Below, one piece after another: positions 51,868 to 59,558 of a DNA stretch of 64,000 bases. The position numbers and the translations under genes are program-made. Under the pieces are notes generated by a model. That model was not told the origin of the DNA and searched no databases. It worked only from the letters and a program-made list of their open reading frames with translations. This DNA is from Bacteroides intestinalis DSM 17393 (GTDB lineage Bacteria; Bacteroidota; Bacteroidia; Bacteroidales; Bacteroidaceae): assembly GCF_000172175.1 (NCBI RefSeq), contig NZ_ABJL02000008.1, forward strand, positions 1,984,001 to 2,048,000, written 5' to 3'. Numbering within the stretch: the stretch's first letter is position 1; every line of letters begins with the position of its first letter.

Positions 51868-53881
51868 CGGTCTGCTCGTTTTTAAACATTACTTACCCGG
51901 TGACTGGCGTATAGGCAGACATTTTCTTAACCCGCTCTATCAGGACAGGAAAGCATCGTGTAATATCTATTTTGACCGCCATAGCGATATGTACAAGATG
52001 AAAGACTTCGGTAACGACAATTACAGCGGCGACTGCTTTTCCTTCGTGGGGCAGTTAAAAGGATTGGACTGTAACCGGGCAGCTGACTTTGTGGAGATAC
52101 TGGAGATTATCGACCGGGATTTGGGGTTGGGACTGGGGTTGGCGGCAGGAACTTCGATAGCTATTCCTACAACAGTAAATAATCGGAATGCGGCAGACAA
52201 AACCGAAGAAACACCCAAAAAACCAGTCAAGCCCTACCAGTTCCGGGAACAGAAGTTTCCGCTTGCAGAACTGATGTACTGGCAACAATATGGCATCACG
52301 CCCGAACTGCTGGAGCGTTACAAGGTCTGTTCACTCCGGGAGTATAACAGCGAAACGGTAGATGGAAAACCATACGCCTATGTTTCATCGGTGACAGAAC
52401 CCATGTATGGTTACAAGGGCAAACAGTATATCAAACTGTACCGTCCGTTCTCCGCTCCCCGCTTCCTTTATGGCGGTAGTTTCGGCGAAAGCTACTGCTT
52501 CGGGCTGGAGCAACTGCCAGCCAAAGGTGATACCCTGTTTATCACGGGCGGCGAAAAAGACGTGCTTTCTTTGGCGGCACATGGATTTCACGCTATCTGC
52601 TTCAACAGTGAAACGGTGACTGTTCCGCCCACGGTGGTTTATCGGCTGACATTCCGCTTCAAGCATATTGTATTGCTCTATGATACGGACAAGACAGGCA
52701 GTGAAAGCGCACGTAAGCAGGAAAAACTATTGGAAGAATTTGGCGTGAAACGTCTGCTCCTGCCGCTTCCGGGGACGAAAGAGGAAAAGGATATTTCCGA
52801 CTACTTCAAAGCCGGGAACACCCGTGAAGATTTCCTGAAACTGTTTATCGATTTTTTAGACAACCTATATAGTGATACATTGATTATGCTAAAATCGTGC
52901 GAGATAGATTTCAACAACCCGCCCGCCAAAGCGCAAGAGATTATTTCGGCGGGTGACGTTCCGTTAGGAACACAAGGCAACCTGTTCGGCATCACCGGAG
53001 GCGAGGGAACGGGCAAGAGCAATTATGTAGCCGCAATTGTGGCAGGCTGCATCTGCCCGGCTGGTACGGAAGTAGATACGCTGGGAATACAGATAACCGC
53101 CAACGGCAGACACAAGGCGGTCTTGCTCTATGACACCGAACAGTCGGAAGTGCAACTGTTCAAGAATGTAAGCAACCTACTGGCACGAGCCAAGCAGCCG
53201 GACAAACCCGATGAACTGAAAGCGTTCTGCCTGACGGGTATGTCACGCAAAGAACGCCTAAACGCCATTGTGCAGAGCATGGATAAATTCTACTACCAGT
53301 ACGGCGGCATCCAGTTGGTCGTCATTGACGGCATCGCCGACCTTGTAAAGAGTGCCAACGATGAAGCGGAAAGCGTGGTGGTGATAGATGAACTCTATCG
53401 GCTGGCGGGCATCTATAACACGTGTATTCTTTGTGTGCTGCACTTCGTCCCTAACGGATTAAAGTTACGTGGGCATTTGGGTAGCGAATTGCAACGCAAG
53501 GCGGCTACCATCCTTTCAATAGAGAAAGACGAAGAACCCACGCAGTCGGTAGTGAAAGCCCTGAAAGTAAGGGACGGAAGCCCGCTGGACGTTCCTCTGA
53601 TGCTTTTTGCGTGGGACAAGAAAGCCGGGATGCACGTGTACAAGGGGGAAAAGCCCCGTGAGGAAAAGGAGAAGCGCAAGGAAAGGGAACTGGTGAACGT
53701 AGCCCGTGACATCTTCGGGCGACAGACACATATCACCTACATAGACCTTTGCGAACAGTTGCAGCAGGTCTTGGACGTAAAGGAGCGTACTGCCAAAAGC
53801 TACATCCGATTTATGCGTGAACGGGACATTATCATCAAAGACCCGTCCAACCAAAGTTATTTTATGATTGGTTTAATTTAA
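51830..53881 (+). CDS. Toprim primase / RepA-like helicase fusion protein (element B)
   Basis: 683 residues with the same domains as the A copy: Toprim (FITGGEKDVLSLAAHG, LLYDTDKTGSESARK), Walker A GGEGTGKSN and Walker B LVVIDGIADL. From the Walker A region onward the two proteins differ at only a few positions, while the region around residues 105-145 differs and carries a three-residue length change, as expected from shared ancestry or recombination between elements. Confidence 0.8.
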   Translation: MLRKEEILSRTNNGLLVFKHYLPGDWRIGRHFLNPLYQDRKASCNIYFDRHSDMYKMKDFGNDNYSGDCFSFVGQLKGLDCNRAADFVEILEIIDRDLGLGLGLAAGTSIAIPTTVNNRNAADKTEETPKKPVKPYQFREQKFPLAELMYWQQYGITPELLERYKVCSLREYNSETVDGKPYAYVSSVTEPMYGYKGKQYIKLYRPFSAPRFLYGGSFGESYCFGLEQLPAKGDTLFITGGEKDVLSLAAHGFHAICFNSETVTVPPTVVYRLTFRFKHIVLLYDTDKTGSESARKQEKLLEEFGVKRLLLPLPGTKEEKDISDYFKAGNTREDFLKLFIDFLDNLYSDTLIMLKSCEIDFNNPPAKAQEIISAGDVPLGTQGNLFGITGGEGTGKSNYVAAIVAGCICPAGTEVDTLGIQITANGRHKAVLLYDTEQSEVQLFKNVSNLLARAKQPDKPDELKAFCLTGMSRKERLNAIVQSMDKFYYQYGGIQLVVIDGIADLVKSANDEAESVVVIDELYRLAGIYNTCILCVLHFVPNGLKLRGHLGSELQRKAATILSIEKDEEPTQSVVKALKVRDGSPLDVPLMLFAWDKKAGMHVYKGEKPREEKEKRKERELVNVARDIFGRQTHITYIDLCEQLQQVLDVKERTAKSYIRFMRERDIIIKDPSNQSYFMIGLI

Positions 53882-53893
53882 TCAGGCAGCCTT

Positions 53894-54172
53894 ATGTATA
53901 TAGATAAAGACGTTTTTACCGTATGGATGGAACGTATCATGGATAGGTTCGACATGCAGGACAAGAAGATAGACCGGGTAATAAAAGGACGTAATTGTTT
54001 GGACGGGGAAGAACTGCTGGATAATCAGGACTTGTGCCTGCTTCTGAAAGTAGCTCCCCGAACACTGACCCGTTACCGAAAAAAGGGAATACTCCCTTTC
54101 CTTATGCTGGATGGCAGGTGTTATTACCGTGCTACGGACGTACACAAGTTAATCCGGGAAAAAACCGATTAA
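53894..54172 (+). CDS. Second small helix-turn-helix protein (element B)
   Basis: 92 residues, homologous to 15074-15352 (WMERIMDRFDMQDKKIDRV, then DNQDLCLLLKVAPRTLTRYR), encoded 12 bp after the primase gene. Confidence 0.8.
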   Translation: MYIDKDVFTVWMERIMDRFDMQDKKIDRVIKGRNCLDGEELLDNQDLCLLLKVAPRTLTRYRKKGILPFLMLDGRCYYRATDVHKLIREKTD

Positions 54173-54263
54173 TTTTTTCTTTTCTAATGGCTTTCAATCC
54201 TGTTTTGTCGTGAGATAAGGCAGGATTTTTTTTATTGTATGCCAGACTTTTCAAGGATTTGGC

Positions 54264-54271
54264 TAACTTTG
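54264..54271 (+). promoter_or_regulatory. Promoter -7 box before the structured locus (element B)
   Basis: TAACTTTG, at the same position relative to the stems as 15452-15459 in A. Confidence 0.6.
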
Positions 54272-54277
54272 CAAAAG

Positions 54278-54507
54278 TTACATAAGAAAATAACGGCGAT
54301 TGAGCAGTAACCTGTGATTTCGCCTTTATATATAACATATTCGTTCGCAGAACGTCTCAAAGTAGAAAACTGGCACTTTTCAATAATGACGAGATTTTCA
54401 GCGCAATGTCTATGCTATGTTTCAACATAGCGTGGGCTTGCCTGTTTCGTCATTAAGGTATGCCAGTACCTCTACTTTGAAGCAGTGTAAGTTCACGCTT
54501 CTTTTTT
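54278..54507 (+). ncRNA. Candidate structured RNA locus (element B copy)
   Basis: Same architecture as 15466-15697: outer CAAAGTAG/CTACTTTG, ACTGGCA/TGCCAGT, a third stem changed to AATGACGA/TCGTCATT (both arms altered), and an apical GCTATGTT/AACATAGC stem longer by two pairs. It ends in a T-run into which a 181-bp insertion has gone. Conservation of pairing despite sequence change supports a selected structure. Confidence 0.6.
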
Positions 54508-54688
54508 GGGGTCAAGTCAAAAAGTATGTGGGTATAATATTTGAGAAACATTTAAAGTTTGCAATGCTAAAAACATACATCCTTCCAAAGTATTATAAAT
54601 CAAGCACATCAGACGAACACCTGATTGGACGTCAGCATTGTAACTCAGAGGTCATGCTTATCACCCACAGGGTTTTCGGATTGACCCC
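54508..54688. mobile_element. MITE-like 181-bp insertion (element B)
   Basis: Absent from the matching place in element A. Ends are GGGGTCAA (54508-54515) and TTGACCCC (54681-54688), and the inverted similarity extends about 26 bp with mismatches (including TGTGGGT). T-runs of six on both sides (54502-54507 and 54689-54694) may be a target duplication. No coding capacity. Confidence 0.6.
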
Positions 54689-54742
54689 TTTTTTGGCGTA
54701 CTGGCGAACAGTTTATAAAAAGTAACTGTTAAATACTCAATT

Positions 54743-55264
54743 ATGAAACATTTAAAAACTTGTATTGCCGTTTCTCTTGATGGTTTCATAGCCACAAAGG
54801 ATAATGAATTGGACTGGATGCCTGAAAACGTCAAAAAGGAAATTTCGGAAGCCTATGAACAGCCGGGTGTATTGCTTGCCGGAGTTAATACCTATACCTA
54901 TATTTTTGAACATTGGGGCGGATGGCCGTACAAAAGCAAAAAAACTTTTGTAGTGTCCCACTACGATACCAATGTGTCGGAAAAGGAGAATGTAAGCTTT
55001 CTTACTGATATGCCATTACGTGCGGTCAATGAACTTAAATCAAGTTCGGAAACCGATATTCAGGTTATCGGCGGCGGTAAGTTCATAACATCCCTGATTG
55101 AAGCGTCCTTGCTTGATGAAATAACGCTATATATTATCCCGGTCATGCTGGGGAACGGTATCAAGTTTATAGGTAAAACTTTCGGGTCGAAGTGGGAACT
55201 GACCCAAAACAAGATACTGGATAATCAGGTCGTTTGCCTGACCTACCAGTATAAAGGAGAATGA
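54743..55264 (+). CDS. Dihydrofolate-reductase-family protein (RibD C-terminal type), element B
   Basis: 173 residues: 'IAVSLDGFIATKDNELDWMP' at the start, 'HWGGWPYKSKKTFVVSHYD', 'IQVIGGGKFITSLIEASLLD' and 'PVMLGNGIKFIGKTFGSKWE'. The fold binds NADPH and reduces pterin- or pyrimidine-like substrates. Trimethoprim resistance is conceivable but not shown, as the family is diverse. It is the intact homologue of the frameshifted gene in element A. Confidence 0.88.
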   Translation: MKHLKTCIAVSLDGFIATKDNELDWMPENVKKEISEAYEQPGVLLAGVNTYTYIFEHWGGWPYKSKKTFVVSHYDTNVSEKENVSFLTDMPLRAVNELKSSSETDIQVIGGGKFITSLIEASLLDEITLYIIPVMLGNGIKFIGKTFGSKWELTQNKILDNQVVCLTYQYKGE

Positions 55265-55270
55265 TTAAAA

Positions 55271-55297
55271 AAGCACCCGGTGTCCCTCCGGGTGCTT
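55271..55297 (-). terminator. Terminator of the topB operon (element B)
   Basis: AAGCACCCGG (55271-55280) with CCGGGTGCTT (55288-55297), T-run on the minus strand. The stem sequence differs from A in both arms. Confidence 0.8.
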
Positions 55298-55367
55298 CAA
55301 CCACAAAAATTTCAATTATAATCTATCTATAATGAAACTTTCTGTGGCAAATATAGCGATTTTCGTT

Positions 55368-57449
55368 TTACTTCTTCAGCTTACCTTTCTTTTCAGGAAA
55401 CACGAAAGTAACATTAAACTGCTCGTCAAAGGTAAGTGAAGCGTCAAAGACTTTGCCGTTCTTGCTTTTAAAGCCTTTGATTAGCCCGGTTTTCCCGGTA
55501 GTCACCAGTTCGGTAATCTGCTTGTCTGTTAGCTGCTTGTCGCTCTTATTGCGAAAGATGGTAACGGAACAATCCACATTGGAACATTTGGCGACTTTCG
55601 GATAGAAAAGGATGCGTCCGGTCTTGCATTTGGGGCAAATGCAACCACTACCCGAAGCGAAAGAAAGCTGAACGTCCAAAAGTTCAGCCGTAATTTGCCG
55701 TGCGTACACTTCGATGCCTTTGCGGAACGTGTCGGGGTTCATTTCTCCGCTTTCTATTTTGGCAAGCGTGTTTTCCCACATTCCCGTCATTTCAACGTCT
55801 GCCATCTTCTTATCCCGAATAATGTTGTAAACGGCAAGCCCTTTCTCGGTCGGGACAAGGTTCTTTTTCTCCCGGATGATGTACTGGCGGGAAAACAGCG
55901 TTTCGATGATGGCTGCCCGTGTTGCGGGCGTGCCGATACCCGTATCTTTCATGCTGGCTTTCAGGTCGGCGTTTTCCAGTTCCTTACCCGCTGTTTCCAT
56001 TGAAGAAAGCAAACTGCTTTCCGTATGTAACGGCTTGGGCTTGGTCTGTTTCTCCAACAGTTCAATGCCGGAAAGCTGTAAACTATCTCCGTCCTGCATG
56101 GCGGGTAAAGCGGTGTTATCTTCCCCGTCCTCTTTCTCACCGAATACGGCACGCCATCCGGCAGATTTGGTTACAGACCCTTTGACCGTGAAAAGTGAGC
56201 CTGCACATTCCAGCATTATACTGGTAACGTCTTTGACGCATTTTTCAGAAAAGGCTTCTAACATTCTTCCGGCTATCAGTTCATAGATTGCCTGTTCGTC
56301 CGCTTCCAGTTTACCGGGCAGGTTTTCCGTTACTATCAAGGCGTGATGGTCTGTTACCTTGCCATCATTTACCGGACGGGGATTTAAGGTTTTGCCTTTC
56401 ATTCCGGCGGCATACCCGGAAAAGCGGGCGTACTGCTCCAAATTAATAAACCGTTCGGGGATTTCCTCGAACACGTCCTGTGATATATAACGGCTTCCGG
56501 TTCGGGGGTAGCTGATTAGCTTACCCTCGTATAGCTTTTGTGCGATGGATAATGTCTTGTCTGCGGAGAGATTCAGTTTCGTATTCGCTTCCTTTTGAAG
56601 TGAAGTCAAGTCATAAAGCAAGGGCGGCTCTTGGTTCACTTCCTTACGCTCTACGGATTTCACCCGTACCGTTTCCGCTTCCTTTATCCTTTGCAGCGTG
56701 TCGATGGCGGCTTGCTGCGTATCGTATTTTTCTACGGATAGGGCAGAAAAAGAGATATTGTCTTTTACCGACTGTAATTTCAGTTGCCAATACTTTTGCG
56801 GGACAAAGTTCTTGTTCTCCAAAAAGCGGGTGCATATCATAGCCAACGTGGGCGACTGTACCCGTCCCAAAGAGAATATTCCTTGTCCGGCTGCCACGCT
56901 TAAAGCCTGTGTACCATTAATTCCTATCAAATAATCCGCTTCGCTGCGTGCCTGTGCCGAAAGGAAAAGGTTATCATACTGGCTACCGTCTTTCAGGTTT
57001 TGCAGTCCCTCACGGATTGCCTTGTCCGTAAGGCTGCTTATCCATAAACGGACAAAGGGCTTGTCGCATCCGATATACTGGTAAATGTAGCGGAAGATAA
57101 GTTCCCCCTCTCTCCCTGCATCCGTTGCGACTATTATCTTGTCCGACTGGCTGAATACCTCTTTGATTACCTTTAGCTGCTTCAACACTCCGGGGTCAGC
57201 CTTGTACCCCTTTTCCGCTTTCACCTGCCGAGGTGTAAGTTGAAAACTATCCGGGATGATAGGCAGGCTTTCCCGGCGGAAACTCTTTATTCCGTAGGCT
57301 TCCGGCATTGCCAAACCTACAAGATGGCCGAACGCCCAGGTAACGAGATACCCGTTACCTGAAAGATAGCCATCCTGTTTTTCATTCGCTCCTAAAATGC
57401 GGGCAATGTCCCTTGCCACGCTTGGTTTTTCTCCGATTACTGCAATCAT
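55368..57449 (-). CDS. topB: DNA topoisomerase III (type IA), element B
   Basis: 693 residues, the same length as the A copy. Toprim (EKPSVARDIARILG, IIVATDAGREGELIFRY), active site 'ISYPRTGSRYI' (Tyr314) and zinc ribbon (CICPKCKTG, KCSNVDCSV). Likely Exc-type role in excision or in unlinking during transfer. Confidence 0.93.
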   Translation of the reverse strand: MIAVIGEKPSVARDIARILGANEKQDGYLSGNGYLVTWAFGHLVGLAMPEAYGIKSFRRESLPIIPDSFQLTPRQVKAEKGYKADPGVLKQLKVIKEVFSQSDKIIVATDAGREGELIFRYIYQYIGCDKPFVRLWISSLTDKAIREGLQNLKDGSQYDNLFLSAQARSEADYLIGINGTQALSVAAGQGIFSLGRVQSPTLAMICTRFLENKNFVPQKYWQLKLQSVKDNISFSALSVEKYDTQQAAIDTLQRIKEAETVRVKSVERKEVNQEPPLLYDLTSLQKEANTKLNLSADKTLSIAQKLYEGKLISYPRTGSRYISQDVFEEIPERFINLEQYARFSGYAAGMKGKTLNPRPVNDGKVTDHHALIVTENLPGKLEADEQAIYELIAGRMLEAFSEKCVKDVTSIMLECAGSLFTVKGSVTKSAGWRAVFGEKEDGEDNTALPAMQDGDSLQLSGIELLEKQTKPKPLHTESSLLSSMETAGKELENADLKASMKDTGIGTPATRAAIIETLFSRQYIIREKKNLVPTEKGLAVYNIIRDKKMADVEMTGMWENTLAKIESGEMNPDTFRKGIEVYARQITAELLDVQLSFASGSGCICPKCKTGRILFYPKVAKCSNVDCSVTIFRNKSDKQLTDKQITELVTTGKTGLIKGFKSKNGKVFDASLTFDEQFNVTFVFPEKKGKLKK

Positions 57450-57466
57450 TCTAATTTCGATTTTAA

Positions 57467-57634
57467 TTATTCCACTTCTTTTTGTCTTAGGATTTTCCGG
57501 TCATAGTAGATGTGATAACCATCTGCATAAAATTGTCGGTTCTGTTCGTCTATGGCTTTCCAGTCTGTTTTGTAACAGGCAAAGAGAAACAGGACAAAAC
57601 CGATAACCGGGATAAGGATTAATGCAGCCATCAT
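57467..57634 (-). CDS. Small membrane protein between DUF3945 and topB (element B)
   Basis: 55 residues from ATG 57634, overlapping the DUF3945 stop (ATGATGA). One membrane helix (LILIPVIGFVLFLFACY) is followed by a conserved tail 'DGYHIYYDRKILRQ'. The homologue in A (18463-18658) is frameshifted. Function unknown; the strict gene order suggests it works with topoisomerase III or the DUF3945 protein. Confidence 0.75.
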   Translation of the reverse strand: MMAALILIPVIGFVLFLFACYKTDWKAIDEQNRQFYADGYHIYYDRKILRQKEVE

Positions 57635-59160
57635 CTTTTGCGTCCCCTGCTTTGTTTGGTTTTGTCCGTCTGCTCCTGCTTCTCCTTTTTATCCTGCTTG
57701 GCTTTCTGTTTTTCAGTGGGCTTGTCCTGACCCTTTTTCAAAGGTTCTTTCACTTTCTTGATGGCTTCGTTGGTCTTGCCCTCCGAATTGACCGCTACCT
57801 GTGTGCGGTTCTTGCTGGCGGGGGTAATCTCTTTCACGGCTGAACGGTCAAAACTGGGATTGTCACTGTAAAAGCCTAGTTTCTTCTTGTCATGGTTCAC
57901 CTGAATGTAAGCATCGTATTCGACCCCTCTCTTGTCTTTCAGCCCGGCAACAAAGATGGTCTTGTCATTGACTAAATCCTGCTGTTGTTGGCGTGTCAGT
58001 TCTATTCCTGAAATACTCTTGGGGATGGTTACACCGTCACTGGTGACAAGGCTGTTCTGCTGCTCCTGTTTCTGCCGTTGCTCCTGTGACTGTTTGGCGT
58101 TAGGATAGATAAATTCCAGACTTTTCTTGTCGGCATTGACCTGAACGGTAGCGGAAAAGGGATTTTTACGGTTGGAAATCATATTTTCAAGGAATACTCC
58201 CTTTCCTTCCCGTAAGGCTTCCTTTTGTTCCTTGTTCAGTTTGATACCCTTTATTTCATCGGGGATTTGGACGCTGCTTGCACGCATGGAAACCAGTTCG
58301 TTCGTCACCTTATCCACGCTGACAAAAGAGGGTATCATTTCTCCCGTGATATAGTTTTTCAGGTTCACTATCCGTCCCATGTTTCCCGTTTCAAGAAGAT
58401 TGGCTTTGTCCTCTTTAGAAAATTCATGTCCGAAGAACGGGCGTTCGAGTTCCGGCTTTTGCCGGATGCCATGTATCGCCAAAACTACATTCCCGTCCTT
58501 GTCATGCCGGAAAGACAGGCGTGCGTCCAGTTTCATAATGGCGGAATTGTAGTTTCCTGCGATGGTGAACGCACCGGGCGACTTGTACCCCCTTAACATG
58601 GGTTCTAAAGCCTTTGCCTTTTCAAGCTGTTCTTTGGAAAGCCCGAAATTTTTCAGGGCTTCCCAGTCCACTTTGTCAGGGTCGATAACATACTTGCTTT
58701 TGTCGGGTTGCTGCGGTGCTTGTGCCGTTGTTTCCGATTCTTTGGCTGGTTGCTGTTGGGATTGGGTTTCCTGCTGTACTTTCTTGGTTTCCTGCTTCAC
58801 AGTTTCAGGTGTCACCCGGTAACGCTCTATGCCCGCTTCATTTTCCGGTGTAGGGTTGTTAAAGTTATCCCTGATGATCGGCTCGATTTTAGGAAGTTCC
58901 AACTTTGGGATTTTGAAGAAGTTGAAACGGGTCGGGTTCTTCAACTGGTTCATCATGTTGGAAAAGAAGTTGGAAAAGAAATCACCGTGACGGTCGAATT
59001 TCAGAAGTTCGCTGTTGTTCTCCGGTGGTACGGTTTGGAGTTCCCCGTTTTCATCCACGCCTTTTACTGCGCTGATTGTCTTTTTCTCCTTATCCAGTAC
59101 AAGAAGAATATCCATCATCTGTTCGTCAGTGGTGAATTGGTTGGTTGTGTTTACATCCAT
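57631..59160 (-). CDS. DUF4099/DUF3945 domain protein (element B)
   Basis: 509 residues. The N-terminus 'MMDILLVLDKEKKTISAVKG' matches copy A; the Q/E-rich linker at about 130-180 is longer. Two or more 55-residue modules are visible ('IPDEIKGIKLNKEQKEALRE' and 'ISGIELTRQQQQDLVNDKTI'). Basic K/Q-rich tail. It has diverged from copy A much more than the neighbouring topB or primase genes. Confidence 0.8.
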   Translation of the reverse strand: MDVNTTNQFTTDEQMMDILLVLDKEKKTISAVKGVDENGELQTVPPENNSELLKFDRHGDFFSNFFSNMMNQLKNPTRFNFFKIPKLELPKIEPIIRDNFNNPTPENEAGIERYRVTPETVKQETKKVQQETQSQQQPAKESETTAQAPQQPDKSKYVIDPDKVDWEALKNFGLSKEQLEKAKALEPMLRGYKSPGAFTIAGNYNSAIMKLDARLSFRHDKDGNVVLAIHGIRQKPELERPFFGHEFSKEDKANLLETGNMGRIVNLKNYITGEMIPSFVSVDKVTNELVSMRASSVQIPDEIKGIKLNKEQKEALREGKGVFLENMISNRKNPFSATVQVNADKKSLEFIYPNAKQSQEQRQKQEQQNSLVTSDGVTIPKSISGIELTRQQQQDLVNDKTIFVAGLKDKRGVEYDAYIQVNHDKKKLGFYSDNPSFDRSAVKEITPASKNRTQVAVNSEGKTNEAIKKVKEPLKKGQDKPTEKQKAKQDKKEKQEQTDKTKQSRGRKR

Positions 59161-59246
59161 AACTTTTTGAATTTTAGTGAGTAAATAAAAATTTCGGAAG
59201 TAAAAGTAAGGATGAAATAGAGTATATTTAAGGATTGGGGAACGGG

Positions 59247-59281
59247 TGGCTTCATTAGTCCCCGTTTGGCTTCATTTGTCT
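59247..59281. repeat. Phased 10-bp array upstream of the DUF3945-topB operon (element B)
   Basis: TGGCT 59247, AGTCC 59257, TGGCT 59267, TGTCT 59277: exactly 10-bp spacing, at the same place as 20207-20241 in A. Confidence 0.65.
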
Positions 59282-59305
59282 CTATGCATTTTGAATTACT
59301 TAATA

Positions 59306-59337
59306 TTTGCCTATGTCATTAATATATTGTAATTTTG
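59306..59337 (+). promoter_or_regulatory. Promoter of the Gabija operon
   Basis: TTTG at 59306-59309 and TAATTTTG at 59330-59337 with 20 bp between them fit the Bacteroides -33/-7 consensus. A leader of about 210 nt follows. Confidence 0.65.
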
Positions 59338-59345
59338 GCAATGTT

Positions 59346-59410
59346 AGTTCAATCTCTTTATAAGAACATTTGTAGTTTTAAGCTACAAGAAAAATTGTAA
59401 CGATTGAACT
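59346..59410 (+). promoter_or_regulatory. Structured leader of the Gabija operon
   Basis: AGTTCAATC (59346-59354) pairs with GATTGAACT (59402-59410), enclosing a second stem TTGTAG/CTACAA (59370-59388). It may be an operator palindrome or an RNA control element. Confidence 0.5.
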
Positions 59411-59558
59411 TTGAAAAAACAAAATATCTACAATGTTCATGGTGAAATTTATATGTTATACAAAATAAGCAAAGCTAATTCTAGTAAAAAAGTCTATCAT
59501 ATATTTTACATATTGGACATAACACAAAAGATTTTCTGTATCAAATACAAGTAATGTC

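Noticed and set aside
54417..54725. 102-residue open frame before the DHFR-like gene in B
   Set aside because: It spans the structured locus and the MITE-like insertion; element A has no counterpart.
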